Shown here: positions 27,258 to 36,826 of the stretch, in pieces | How positions within the stretch are numbered: position 1 is the first letter of the stretch | How the letters are laid out: every line of letters starts with the position of its first letter | Origin: CAVXWV01 sp963695415 | GTDB taxonomy: Bacteria > Chloroflexota > Anaerolineae > Anaerolineales > UBA4823 | Reading direction: 5' to 3' | Length of the DNA stretch: 64,000 nt | Assembly (NCBI GenBank): GCA_963695415.1 | Contig: CAVOGL010000006.1 | Span: 130,793-194,792, forward strand | Program-made: the position numbers and the translations under genes | Notes under the pieces: model-generated | Databases searched by the model: none | The model's input: the letters and a program-made list of their open reading frames with translations, nothing else | What the model was told of the DNA's origin: nothing

Positions 27258-27956
27258 ATGACCCAACAAAATCGTACTTTAACCCCTGGTGTGATCCTCC
27301 AGGTTTTCCTTGTAGTGGTGGTGGTGCCATTCTTACCGTTGTTGATCTCCTGGCGATGGGATTGGTGGGAAGCGTGGGTGTACGCCATTGTCTCGATCCT
27401 GGGCTTCGTGGTCAGCCGGGTGTTGGCTGCCAGGCGCCATCCAGACCTGCTTGCAGAAAGAGCCCGAATGCTGCGTCATGAAGATGCAGAGCCCTGGGAT
27501 AAAGCATTATCCCCCCTGATTGGATTAGGCGGAGGCTTGATCCCGCTGGTGGCAGGTTTGAATGCCCGCTTCGCCTGGTCAACACCTTCCAACCTGCCAC
27601 TTCAAATCATAGCTTTCGTGATCATACTGCTTGGATATATCCTCGGGTCTTATGCGTTGATGGCAAATCGATTCTTTTCCGGGATGGTGCGCATACAGAC
27701 CGATCGTGGACACCAGGTCGTTTCCAGTGGACCTTACCGCTATATCCGCCATCCGGGTTACGCTGGAGCGATATTGACATACCTGGCTACACCGGTTTTC
27801 TTGAACACCCCCTGGGCATTCATCCCTGCAGCCATGATAACAGTGCTTCTAATCGTGCGCACCAGATTAGAAGACCGCACCTTGCAGGAGAAGCTGGAAG
27901 GGTACAACAATTACGCAAGGGAAGTTCGCTTCCGTTTATTTCCTGGAATCTGGTAA
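27258..27956 (+). CDS. Isoprenylcysteine/phospholipid methyltransferase-family membrane protein
   Basis: 232 residues with about five membrane helices. The C-terminal catalytic signature GPYRYIRHPGYAGAIL and the ending RTRLEDRTLQEKL...YARE-R-R match the ICMT/PEMT family, which uses S-adenosylmethionine to methylate lipid or prenyl substrates at the membrane. In bacteria the substrate is usually unknown. It begins 10 bases after the previous gene and ends 36 bases before a URO-D paralogue. Confidence 0.87.
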   Translation: MTQQNRTLTPGVILQVFLVVVVVPFLPLLISWRWDWWEAWVYAIVSILGFVVSRVLAARRHPDLLAERARMLRHEDAEPWDKALSPLIGLGGGLIPLVAGLNARFAWSTPSNLPLQIIAFVIILLGYILGSYALMANRFFSGMVRIQTDRGHQVVSSGPYRYIRHPGYAGAILTYLATPVFLNTPWAFIPAAMITVLLIVRTRLEDRTLQEKLEGYNNYAREVRFRLFPGIW

Positions 27957-27991
27957 CATCACACAAATCCATACATACAAAGGAACCATCG

Positions 27992-29065
27992 ATGCCAGAT
28001 TTAAAATATGAAAGCTACATGGGATTGGGTCCCAAAAAGATTGCGCATTGGGAACATATGTCCAATCCTGATGCCGAAACCTACCTGACCGGGATCGATT
28101 ACTACGCACATCCCAGGCTCTGCAGGCTGAAGTTGAACGAAATTTACCCACAACTGGAGCTTTCGATCCCGGAGGCTGATGAACCCAGGTCCAGACCAGA
28201 AGAACAGGGTGACCAGAGCAAAGGACGCTGGGGTAACTCCTACCGCGATCACTGGCAGCAGGATGTGGCAAGCCGCCGGTTCAGTTCCGAGGAAGAGATG
28301 TTGAAATTCAGTCCGCTGGAACAAGGCGATTTCACAGGCTGGCATGTCGTTGTAGATGGTGATTTCAGCAGTGAGGAAGTCATTTACCAGCGTTACCGGC
28401 AGAGGTACCCACAGGAATGGGGTGACCAGGCTCCAAGAGGCTCCTCTGCTTCAACCGATTTCTACAACACAATGTTCATGTGGCCTATGCTGGTCTTCGG
28501 TTACGAGAATTTCCTGCGATTAAGCTTGAATCCCGAGTTCGACCGCATCATGGAGGAGTTCGCTGAGATCAACCGGCGCGTGTTCCGTGCCTTCGCCCGT
28601 CTGCCGGTGAATTTTGTCATCTGCCACGACGATATCGTGCTGGCATCCGGTCCTGTCATCAGTCCAAAATGGATGCGCAAGCACATTTTCCCGCGTTATG
28701 AAGAGTTCTGGAGCATCCTGAAAGATGCAGGTAAGGAAGTGATCTTCATGGTAGATGGAAATGTCGATGTATTTGTGGACGATGTGATGGCTTGCGGCGC
28801 AAGAGGTATCATCAGCGAGCCTTTCACCAACTACAAAGCCATTGCTCGCCGGTATAAGGATTGCTTTATCGCTGGCGAAGGAGATAACCGTGTCCTGATG
28901 AGAAATGATGAGGCAGAAATCCGAGCCATGGTCGAATCAATGGTAGAGACCGGCAGGATGTCAGGCGGGTACATGATGTGCATCGGCAACCACCTCCCAT
29001 TCAACGTCCCACCCGAGAGCATTAAGAAGTACCTGGACCTGTCTGTGGAACTCGCATACCGGTGA
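27992..29065 (+). CDS. Uroporphyrinogen decarboxylase-family protein (second paralogue)
   Basis: 357 residues, TIM-barrel of the URO-D/MtaA type: FMWPMLVFGYENFLRL, then CHDDIVLASGPVISPKWMRK, MVDGNVDVFVDDVMACGARGI and a C-terminal CIGNHLPFNVP segment. The Cys and His of this last segment fall where corrinoid methyltransferases hold zinc. AAGGA precedes the ATG. It is followed 23 bases on by an RraA-type gene, starting a run of catabolic-type genes that reaches 34 kb. The substrate cannot be deduced; a methylated or carboxylated small molecule is likely. Confidence 0.85.
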   Translation: MPDLKYESYMGLGPKKIAHWEHMSNPDAETYLTGIDYYAHPRLCRLKLNEIYPQLELSIPEADEPRSRPEEQGDQSKGRWGNSYRDHWQQDVASRRFSSEEEMLKFSPLEQGDFTGWHVVVDGDFSSEEVIYQRYRQRYPQEWGDQAPRGSSASTDFYNTMFMWPMLVFGYENFLRLSLNPEFDRIMEEFAEINRRVFRAFARLPVNFVICHDDIVLASGPVISPKWMRKHIFPRYEEFWSILKDAGKEVIFMVDGNVDVFVDDVMACGARGIISEPFTNYKAIARRYKDCFIAGEGDNRVLMRNDEAEIRAMVESMVETGRMSGGYMMCIGNHLPFNVPPESIKKYLDLSVELAYR

Positions 29066-29088
29066 TGCAAAATCATTAGGAATTTCAT

Positions 29089-29970
29089 ATGAGTAAATTT
29101 GCCCCTTATAACCTTTCACCAGAAGAGCTTATCCAATTCACTCCCCTGTGGAGAGGCGACCGTTTCGAGGATGGTCGTCCACGAGTACCTGGGGATATTC
29201 TACGACGGATTGAAATGGTTACCTTGACACAGGCATGGGGCGTTCTGCAAGGCGAAGGGTATGCATACCAGTTCGAAGGTGGGTTCCAGTGCACACAACC
29301 TGGCAAAGTCCTCGTCGGTCGAGCAGCGACTGCTGTGTATATGCCTCGCCGCGACGACATCCGGGAATACATTTACACGCAAGCCCATGCTTCAGGCTGC
29401 ATCGGAGACCAGGTTTCCTGGCCCATCGACAAACTCGTTGAAGACGATGTTTACATCGCGGATGTGTTCGGCAAGATCACGGACGGCGCGGTGATCGGGG
29501 ACAACCTCTCATCGTCTATCTATACGAAAACCGGTAAGGGCGTTGTGCATGATGCATCAGTTCGCGATATCGAGGGGATAAGAAAGAACGAGGATTTTGT
29601 CGTTTTTTGCCGGGGCTTCCACCCCAGCTACGCAACCGTGACTGTGCAGCTGATGGGCATTAACACGCCGGTGCGAATTGGCGCGGTAACGGTTATGCCC
29701 GGGGATGTGGTCCTGGGAAAAAGCGATGGTGTGGTATTCATCCCCCCTCACCTGGCAGAGAAAGTCGCCACCACATCAGAGATCATCCGGCTGCGCGACA
29801 TGTTCGGCATCCAGAGGTTGAGTGAGGGGAAGTATTCCCCTGGCGAGATCGACCGCAAGTGGGAGCAGCATATCGAGGAGGATTTCGCCAGCTGGCTGAA
29901 AGATCATATCGATGAACTGCCTGTACCTGCAGAAGCCATACAGGGCTATCTGGAAGGGCGTACCTGGTGA
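29089..29970 (+). CDS. RraA-family protein (aldolase/oxaloacetate decarboxylase-like)
   Basis: 293 residues, longer than RraA itself (about 160) because of N- and C-terminal extensions. The core has GKVLVGRAATAVYMP, then VVHDASVRDIEGI with the family's Arg-Asp pair, and GDVVLGKSDGVVFIPPHLAEKV. Family members with this build are 4-hydroxy-4-methyl-2-oxoglutarate aldolases or related dicarboxylate lyases; the RNase-E inhibitor role does not apply here. It sits between a URO-D-like and an amidohydrolase gene, so an aromatic- or uronate-type degradation step is plausible but unproven. Confidence 0.84.
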   Translation: MSKFAPYNLSPEELIQFTPLWRGDRFEDGRPRVPGDILRRIEMVTLTQAWGVLQGEGYAYQFEGGFQCTQPGKVLVGRAATAVYMPRRDDIREYIYTQAHASGCIGDQVSWPIDKLVEDDVYIADVFGKITDGAVIGDNLSSSIYTKTGKGVVHDASVRDIEGIRKNEDFVVFCRGFHPSYATVTVQLMGINTPVRIGAVTVMPGDVVLGKSDGVVFIPPHLAEKVATTSEIIRLRDMFGIQRLSEGKYSPGEIDRKWEQHIEEDFASWLKDHIDELPVPAEAIQGYLEGRTW

Positions 29971-30102
29971 TTTCCCAAAATGAGGTCACCACTCTCCCTG
30001 AAAAATACAGACAATTGATCGAAGGATTCTTTATCGGCAGTATTATCAGAAACAACAATTTATTCCAACCGAGACACATAATCATCTAAAAGGCAGGCAA
30101 AG

Positions 30103-31389
30103 ATGGGATTTCACCAGGATGAAGCACGAATGAACGGCGCGTTCAGCATATTGATTAGAAACGTAAATATCTTTAATGGGGTGAATGATAACCTGCTGGT
30201 TAATATGAACATGCTGATCGAAGGAAACCGCATCAAAAAACTGAGCCAGGATGAGATCAAGGTTGATCCCAGCACGAAAGTGATCAATGGGAAAAACCAT
30301 TATTTAATGCCGGGGATCATCAACTGCCATTACCACATGATCGGCGCGCTGCCGACAGATGTGTTCTTCAGCGGTCCCCCCAAGGATTACCGGGTGTTCT
30401 ATTATGCCAGAGCCCTGGAGATGACGATCATGCAGGGGATAACCACGGTCCGGGATGTGGGCGGGAACGATTGGGGGGTGGTGCGTGCAGCCAATGAAGG
30501 ATTGATCCATTCACCGCGCATTTTCGCTTCTGGGGCCTTGATTTCTCAGACTGGCGGTCATTTTGATTCTCGTCCCAGAGAAATGACCCTGGAAAAATCC
30601 GAGCATAAAGGCGGTCTTACGGTGGTGGCTGATGGGATGTCATACCTGGCGGATGGACCGGATGCAGTTCGCAGAGCAGCGCGTGAATGCCTGCGCCAGG
30701 GAGCCACTCAGATCAAAATCGCTTCTGGGGGCGGAGTTGCTTCGATGGTGGATCCCATTCACACGGTCCAATTCACCTCCGATGAAGTGAAAGCTGCAGT
30801 TGAGGTCGCCAGGAATTGGGACACCTACGTCGCCACGCACATCTACACCTCCGAGGCTGCCATACGCGACATCAAGAACGGGGTGATGTCCCTGGAACAT
30901 GCAAATCTGGTGAATGAAGAAGCAATCGAACTGGGAGTTGAACATGGCGTCTGGTGGTCACCCCAGACCGTGGTTTACCTGCACCCGCCTGGAAGCTGGA
31001 ATGAGGTCCAGAAAGCGAAGCTTAAGATTGTAGTTGCCGGGTTGGAGAACACCCTGGCATTGCTGCGCAAACACAACGCTAAAGTTGTCTACGGCACGGA
31101 CTGCTTTGGCAACATGGAAGTGCAGCACCTCGAATTTAAATACCGGTCAAGGTTTTTTTCATCCCTGGAGATCTTGAGGCAGGCTACGTCCAACGGCGGT
31201 CAACTGCTGCGCATGAGCGGCAAACTGTACCCCTATCCCGGAGACCTTGGTGTAATCACAGAAGGGGCAATGGCAGATATATTAATCGTAAAGGACAATC
31301 CTCTCAACGATGTAACTGTACTCTCCGATTACGAAAACCAACTCCTTTTGATCATGAAGGATGGTAGGATTTACAAGAACACTCTCTGA
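30103..31389 (+). CDS. Amidohydrolase-family metal enzyme (imidazolonepropionase-like)
   Basis: 428 residues. Metal ligands appear in order: H-x-H in NCHYHM (about 73-78), a Lys in TQIKIASGGG (the carbamylated-lysine position), His in VATHIYTS, His in SLEHANL and Asp in YGTDCFG. The flanking beta-sandwich is formed by the N-terminal NVNIFNGV and the C-terminal ADILIVKDNPL. It is cytoplasmic and hydrolyses a C-N bond of a cyclic amide, peptide or related compound. It may be transcribed with the RraA gene 132 bases upstream; pgmB follows after 15 bases. Confidence 0.88.
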   Translation: MGFHQDEARMNGAFSILIRNVNIFNGVNDNLLVNMNMLIEGNRIKKLSQDEIKVDPSTKVINGKNHYLMPGIINCHYHMIGALPTDVFFSGPPKDYRVFYYARALEMTIMQGITTVRDVGGNDWGVVRAANEGLIHSPRIFASGALISQTGGHFDSRPREMTLEKSEHKGGLTVVADGMSYLADGPDAVRRAARECLRQGATQIKIASGGGVASMVDPIHTVQFTSDEVKAAVEVARNWDTYVATHIYTSEAAIRDIKNGVMSLEHANLVNEEAIELGVEHGVWWSPQTVVYLHPPGSWNEVQKAKLKIVVAGLENTLALLRKHNAKVVYGTDCFGNMEVQHLEFKYRSRFFSSLEILRQATSNGGQLLRMSGKLYPYPGDLGVITEGAMADILIVKDNPLNDVTVLSDYENQLLLIMKDGRIYKNTL

Positions 31390-31404
31390 GGAGAATACGG
31401 AGCG

Positions 31405-32091
31405 ATGACAATCATCAAGGCATTCATCCTTGATCTGGATGGTGTGATAACAGACACGGCAGAATACCACTTTCGCGCCTGGAAGCAGCTTGCAGACGAA
31501 GAAGGGATACCTTTCACCCGCCAGGATAATGAGAAACTACGCGGTGTCTCGCGCCGGCAATCGCTGGAATTCCTGCTGGGAGAACACAAAAGCCATTATT
31601 CAGAAGACCAGATCGTAGAGATGATGGCACGTAAGAATGGTTACTACCAGCAGTTTTTGGAGGACATCACCGAGGAAGATTTCTTGCCAGGCGCCCGTGA
31701 TCTACTTTACGAACTGAAACGTCGTGGAATTAAAATTGCCATCGGGTCAGCCAGCAAAAACACTCGCACCGTTCTGACCCGACTGGGCATCCTCGACATT
31801 TTTGATGGCATCTCGGATGGATACACCGTAATCCGCGCCAAACCAGCAGCGGATGTTTTCGTTTATGCTGCAGGAGCTGTGGGAGTCCCCGTTGCCAACT
31901 GCGTGGTTGTTGAAGACGCTTATGCAGGCATCGAAGCAGCATTGAGATGCGGGATGGTCGCAGTAGGTGTTGGTCCACAGGAGCGTGTTGGTCATGCCCA
32001 TTTCAGTTTTGACACGACTGCTCATATAAATCTTGACCTGATCATGAGTGGGGCGAACGGATCCAAAGACTGGCAGTCAAAGCTTACATGA
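31405..32091 (+). CDS. pgmB: Beta-phosphoglucomutase-type HAD phosphatase/mutase
   Basis: 228 residues. The HAD motif I DLDGVITDTAEYHFRAW has the nucleophile and acid Asp and the His/Trp typical of beta-phosphoglucomutase. Motif II is GSASKN, motif III AKPAADVF, and motif IV VVEDAYAGIEAA. The enzyme converts beta-glucose 1-phosphate to glucose 6-phosphate after disaccharide phosphorolysis. No glycosyl phosphorylase is seen in the window. Its stop overlaps the next start by four bases. Confidence 0.87.
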   Translation: MTIIKAFILDLDGVITDTAEYHFRAWKQLADEEGIPFTRQDNEKLRGVSRRQSLEFLLGEHKSHYSEDQIVEMMARKNGYYQQFLEDITEEDFLPGARDLLYELKRRGIKIAIGSASKNTRTVLTRLGILDIFDGISDGYTVIRAKPAADVFVYAAGAVGVPVANCVVVEDAYAGIEAALRCGMVAVGVGPQERVGHAHFSFDTTAHINLDLIMSGANGSKDWQSKLT

Positions 32092-33236
32092 ACCAATATC
32101 CAACCCTTCATGAATTACCGCAACAAAATTTTTACCTGCTTAAAAACCTTTTTGACCCTGTCGACTACAGTCTCTCAATTCGTGCTGCCATCGAAGGCAA
32201 TAACCCAGGCAGAATATTCGTTGACGACATAACAGATGCGCGCACAGCGTTTGCGCTAACTGTAGAAGGTTACTTCCTGGTAGGTGATCATTTGAACCAG
32301 GATACGACGCGAGCGCTGAAAAGATTTTTACAAGAGAAAATTTTTACGGGTGAAATTTTCGTCAACGGAGACGAATCAATGTCTCTTGCCGTTCATCCGG
32401 ACACCTGGCAGCAGAAACTCCCTGATTTGATACCTGATCATGAAATCGAAAAAATCAATCGTTACCATTACATCTGCGACCAGTTGAATTTCGAGTGGCG
32501 AGATCTGATTCCGGAAGGATATCGCCTCCAACGGGTTAACAGGGAACTAATCGAAGACACCAGTATCACCTTCCCGGAAGCGCTCCGGGAGTGGATCGAC
32601 ATTGAAGAAATGTGGTGGAATTTGGAAAACTTCCTTTCTACCGGCGTCAGTTATGCAATCCTTAAGGATAATGAGGTCGTATCCTGGTGCACGCCGGACT
32701 GTGCAGCGGGGGACCGCATCGACATCGGGATCATCACCCACCCCGACCATCGCCGGCGTGGGCTTGCATCCATCGCTGTCGCTGCAACTGTTGAGCAGTG
32801 TTTCAACCAGGGATTCCGCGCTGTCGGATGGCACTGCAACGCGATTAATATCGGTTCGTGGAAAACAGCCGAAAAAGTTGGTTTCTACCGTAAATGTGAA
32901 TATGACTATTACTATTACATGTATGACCCGGTCGATCACCTGGCAGAATTGGGCTGGCACTACTACCAGCAAGGTGAGTATGAGCGAACCGTTCAATATT
33001 ATGGAAAGGTATTTGATGAAAGGGGGGAAAATCCGGATTATTATTATCACCTGGCGGCATCAGCCTGGGCGCACCTGGGGAATGTTCAGCAGGCATTGAA
33101 ATACCTGGAGTATGCCGCAAATCATGGATGGAGGAACGCGCAATACACGAAGAACAGCGCTGAGTTCCACATCCTGCATAGTGAACCGCAATGGCAGGTG
33201 ACCATAGAAAAAATGGAAGGTGAAGCAGATGAATGA
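32088..33236 (+). CDS. GNAT acetyltransferase with C-terminal TPR-like region
   Basis: 382 residues. Residues about 130-285 form an acetyltransferase domain of the GNAT_acetyltran (ZmaR-like) type: IDIGIITHPDHRRRGLASIAV is the acetyl-CoA-binding motif A, and NIGSWKTAEKVGFYRK the end of the fold. Residues about 290-375 are helical repeats (HYYQQGEYERTVQYYGKVF and YHLAASAWAHLGNVQQALKYL). It overlaps pgmB by four bases and the methyltransferase by eight, so the three are coupled. Acceptor substrate unknown. Confidence 0.82.
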   Translation: MNQYPTLHELPQQNFYLLKNLFDPVDYSLSIRAAIEGNNPGRIFVDDITDARTAFALTVEGYFLVGDHLNQDTTRALKRFLQEKIFTGEIFVNGDESMSLAVHPDTWQQKLPDLIPDHEIEKINRYHYICDQLNFEWRDLIPEGYRLQRVNRELIEDTSITFPEALREWIDIEEMWWNLENFLSTGVSYAILKDNEVVSWCTPDCAAGDRIDIGIITHPDHRRRGLASIAVAATVEQCFNQGFRAVGWHCNAINIGSWKTAEKVGFYRKCEYDYYYYMYDPVDHLAELGWHYYQQGEYERTVQYYGKVFDERGENPDYYYHLAASAWAHLGNVQQALKYLEYAANHGWRNAQYTKNSAEFHILHSEPQWQVTIEKMEGEADE

Positions 33237-34021
33237 ATATATCGAGGCGAATAAAAACAGTTGGGCGACCTTAGCTCAGGATCATTACGAAACCTATAAA
33301 TCTATCCTTTCAAAACGGGAAACTACCCTGGGAAGGACACAGATCGAGGAACTGGGCGACATTTCCGGGAAGACCTTAATCCACCTGCAGTGCAACACCG
33401 GGGCGGACACAGTTTCCCTGGCACGTTTGGGGGCGAAGGTGACAGGTGTGGACCTGGTGCCCGAGAACATAATCTATGCACAAAAACTGGCTGCGGACTT
33501 TGGTATCGATGACGCCCGGTTCATCCAGTCTAACGTGCTGGAGATCATGGACATTCATAAAGAAAAGTATGACATCGTTTTTACTACTGAAGGTGTTTTA
33601 CTGCTGGCTCCCTGACCTGTATTTATGGGCGCGCAATGTCCGCCACCTGATGAAAGATGATGGATTCTTCTATCTCATGGACGGGCATCCATTTTTCATG
33701 GCGCTCGATGAAGAGAGACTGCCGGAAATCGTGGTCAAATATCCCTATTTCGAAAAAAATACGGACCAGGATGAATGGATCGGCGGATACGCTGCAGAAC
33801 TCAGAAAAGCGACCAATTACAGCTGGATGTACACTGTAGGAGAGATCATCACCGCTCTCAGCCAGGCTGGATTGCATATCGAATGGTTCCACGAATTCGA
33901 CTGGCTGTATTACCGCCTCAGTGAAGAAAAACAGGTCAGAGATGGGGCAGGAGGCTGGACATTCCCTGAAATGAGAGGGAAATTGCCGTTTACATTTTCT
34001 TTGAAAGCAACTATACGATAG
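33229..34021 (+). CDS. SAM-dependent methyltransferase, class I (frameshifted)
   Basis: About 263 residues when joined. The SAM-binding core is clear: LIHLQCNTGADTVSLARLGAKVTGVD, with the acidic residue at the end of strand two, and ARFIQSNVLEI. After FTTEGVL the frame shifts: the true reading resumes as WLPDLYLWARNVRHLMKDDG. Removing one base near 33601 heals it (+1). Downstream FYLMDGHPFF and the C-terminal ends match the family. The start ATG at 33229 overlaps the GNAT-TPR gene. Substrate unknown. Confidence 0.78.
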
Positions 34022-34157
34022 AAAAATCAAAAGAAAATGATATGGCGATTCTGAGAAGAGAAACTGCACCAAGGTACAAACGGGATGGCATTCAATCGTT
34101 TCTCCTGGTATCAAAACAGATCAACAACTCCCATCCGTTCAAACAAACCCAATCACT

Positions 34158-35072
34158 TTGACAACAACTGCCATCGTCCTGATCGTCACCTCAGCTTTTA
34201 TGCATGCCGGGTGGAATTATGCTAGCAAACGAGGGGAACCGTCCCTCGCTTTTTTCCTGGTGACCAATTTAACAGCCGTCTTACTGACCCTCCCGCTGTT
34301 GGTCTATTTCTGGCACACATTCCAACTAATACCTGCCAGTATCTGGGGGTTGATTGTGGCGACCGGCGTTGCGCAGATGGTATATTTCCTGGGACTTGCC
34401 GGAGCGTATCGCACGGGAGATCTCTCTCTTGCCTATCCCATCGCAAGATCACTGCCGGTGCTCTTTGTACTGGCTGTCAGCCTGGCGATGGGACGAGGCA
34501 GTGCGATCAGCGCAATCAGCCTCACCGGCATGGTCCTGATTGCGGCGGGCTGCCTGCTCATCCCAATGGACCGCTTCACCAACTTCAAAGCGAGCAATTA
34601 CTTGAATTCTGCTTATCTAATGGCATTGGTCGCAGCTATTGGAACCACAGGCTATACCCTGATTGACAGCTCCACCCTGCACCAGCTCCGAGACATCATT
34701 CCATCAACATTTTCAAACCTTCAAATAACCTTGCTGTTTATAATCCTGCAAACTCTCAGCACGACCATCATAATTGCGGTCACGACCCTGGCAATACCCG
34801 GCGAACGCAGTAACCTGGTTAAAATTTTCAAAAACAAGAAATCTGTTGCGTCTGGTTTTGGTACAGGTTCCGTCATCCTGATTACCTATGGACTTGTGCT
34901 TGTATCGATGTTATATGTTAAAGACGTCAGTTATGTAGCAGCCTTCAGGCAACTGAGTATCCCCATTGGCGCTTTGCTGGGGATGACGCTTCAAAAGGAA
35001 CCGCGATATCTCCCCAAGGTAACCGGGATCCTGGTGGTAATGATCGGTCTATCCCTGGTAGCAGCACATTGA
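34158..35072 (+). CDS. EamA/DMT-superfamily transporter
   Basis: 304 residues with ten predicted membrane helices in two repeats (AFMHAGWNYASKRGEP in the first, TGYTLIDSS in the second). The start is a TTG with weak signals. The intact frame contrasts with the broken EamA gene at 16.7 kb. Substrate unknown; members carry amino acids, nucleosides or other small metabolites. Confidence 0.85.
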   Translation: MTTTAIVLIVTSAFMHAGWNYASKRGEPSLAFFLVTNLTAVLLTLPLLVYFWHTFQLIPASIWGLIVATGVAQMVYFLGLAGAYRTGDLSLAYPIARSLPVLFVLAVSLAMGRGSAISAISLTGMVLIAAGCLLIPMDRFTNFKASNYLNSAYLMALVAAIGTTGYTLIDSSTLHQLRDIIPSTFSNLQITLLFIILQTLSTTIIIAVTTLAIPGERSNLVKIFKNKKSVASGFGTGSVILITYGLVLVSMLYVKDVSYVAAFRQLSIPIGALLGMTLQKEPRYLPKVTGILVVMIGLSLVAAH

Positions 35073-35190
35073 CTTATCCATGTATCCAAGAATTAAAAGG
35101 TAGATTACCTCGCTCATATGATCAAATAGCGTCTAAACAAACTCACATCGGTTTGATAACCACCAAGAATTTCACACTGGGAGTACGAAA

Positions 35191-36546
35191 ATGAACGCAA
35201 AAGGTGAAAATAACCTCTCACTTGAATATGATCTCATTGTCGCCGGGGGCGGAACTGCTGGATCTGCAGCAGCGGTCGCAGCTGCGCGGCGGGGGCACCG
35301 TGTCCTGCTCATCGAAGAACAAAACTGCCTGGGAGGTGTTTCGACCTCTGGCGGCGTTTCTGAATGGTTCGCATCGTTAGAAGGCATGGGAAATATCTTC
35401 GATGACCTCCTATGGGAGCTGGACCAATCCGGCGGGCGTTTCAATGGGAAAAGATTCTTTAATCCTGAACATTTAAAAATTACCTGGCAGCACCTTGCAG
35501 ACCAGGCTGGTGTCGATATCCTTTTCCATACCACTGTTATCGGGGTGGAGAGCGACGATCCGTTTATCCAAAGAGTTGAGATTGTCTCCTGTTCGCAAAA
35601 AATTAAGGCAGCTGCAAAGTTTTTCATTGATACAACCGGCGAAGGAGATCTGGGTTACCTGGCAGGCGCAGCATTTATGCAGGGAGACCCACAGGAAGGG
35701 TTGATGCTGCACATGACCCTGACAGCCTGGATGTACGATACGGGCAAACATCAAAAACCTTACCTTCCTGAAGGGATTGCACCCATCCAATCCAAAAACG
35801 AGCTGCCTGGTCTTGGCGCTGGATGGATGATCGATGACAGGCGCGTGTATATGAACGCCACGAAAATCATGCGCCACGATTCAACAGACCCATTCAGCCT
35901 CAGCGAAGCCGAACAATTGGCGCGGGTGCAAATCGCCCAGATCGTGCATTACCTGCAGCGTACTGAGTATCCCACCTACGCGCTGGGAGGCACCGGAAGC
36001 CGGATCGGCATCCGTGAGGGACGCAGGATTGTAGGCGACACTGTCCTGACCCAGGACCAGGTAATTAACCGATCAACGCCTCTCCAATTTGATGATGGGG
36101 TGACTGTAGCGACAGCCCAGATCGATTTCCACAGCCTCACGAAAGCAGGGGATTCCGGCTGGCGCCAGGAACTTCAGCCGTACAATATCCCCTTGCGTTG
36201 CCTGGTTGCGCGAGATTTTTCAAACCTGTTGATGGCGGGGAAATGCATCAGCGTGGACCAGGTGGTTCACAGCAGCTGCCGGATGACGCCCACCTGTTGT
36301 GCGATGGGGCAGGCAGCGGGAACTGCCGCGGCTCTTGCTCTGGAGGGTGACCATCTCGATATTCGCAAAGTACCGCTACCAGAATTGAGAAAAACGCTTT
36401 CCGATGATGGCATGGAACTCGATCCCGCCAAGCACCAGGCCTTCGCGCCTCACAGTACCCGGTTTGATGAGGACGATGATGTCTCCAACCAGGTAACCAG
36501 AACCGATTCCGTCACGGCTTCAGCTTCAGAACATGCAGGTTCATGA
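35191..36546 (+). CDS. FAD-dependent oxidoreductase (FAD_oxidored family)
   Basis: 451 residues. The N-terminal dinucleotide fold is VAGGGTAGSAAAVAAARRGHRVLLIEE (GxGxxG type with terminal Glu). The family-specific NCLGGVSTSGGVSEWF follows at the flavin site, and the C-terminal CRMTPTCCAMGQAAGTAAALAL is the second FAD signature. Members are flavin oxidoreductases often found with glycan-degradation genes. AGTACGAAAATG gives no strong ribosome site. It is the last gene of the plus-strand run before a decayed patch. Confidence 0.86.
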   Translation: MNAKGENNLSLEYDLIVAGGGTAGSAAAVAAARRGHRVLLIEEQNCLGGVSTSGGVSEWFASLEGMGNIFDDLLWELDQSGGRFNGKRFFNPEHLKITWQHLADQAGVDILFHTTVIGVESDDPFIQRVEIVSCSQKIKAAAKFFIDTTGEGDLGYLAGAAFMQGDPQEGLMLHMTLTAWMYDTGKHQKPYLPEGIAPIQSKNELPGLGAGWMIDDRRVYMNATKIMRHDSTDPFSLSEAEQLARVQIAQIVHYLQRTEYPTYALGGTGSRIGIREGRRIVGDTVLTQDQVINRSTPLQFDDGVTVATAQIDFHSLTKAGDSGWRQELQPYNIPLRCLVARDFSNLLMAGKCISVDQVVHSSCRMTPTCCAMGQAAGTAAALALEGDHLDIRKVPLPELRKTLSDDGMELDPAKHQAFAPHSTRFDEDDDVSNQVTRTDSVTASASEHAGS

Positions 36547-36611
36547 ACCTTTGGTAAATGACATAAACCAAACCTATCGCGATTTCAACCAAAGAACCAC
36601 GACCATCATGC

Positions 36612-36815
36612 CATATTTGGAAAATCGATATATGGATCATCGACGTGGGACCGGAAGGCGGGGATGAAGGTGGAACGGTCGTGGAGGTGGGAACACCGGA
36701 AGAAATCGCCGGGGTTGGCGCAAGTTTTACCGGTCAATACCTGATACAAGCATTGATTGAATTCGAAAAAGTTGAATACGGTTACAATGATAAGACATCT
36801 AATCGTACCGTGTAA
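36612..36815 (+). pseudogene. UvrA C-terminal relic
   Basis: A start-less frame reads IIDVGPEGGDEGG, then VVEVGTPEEIAG and FTGQYLIQAL, the final segment of the nucleotide-excision-repair ATPase UvrA (normally DLGPEGGDGGG-GTPEE-TG-L). Only about 50 of some 940 residues remain. After the tail 14 unrelated codons precede a TAA, which lies just before the deoD ribosome site. It is a leftover of a lost or moved uvrA copy. Confidence 0.72.
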
Positions 36816-36826
36816 AGGAGGCTTGA

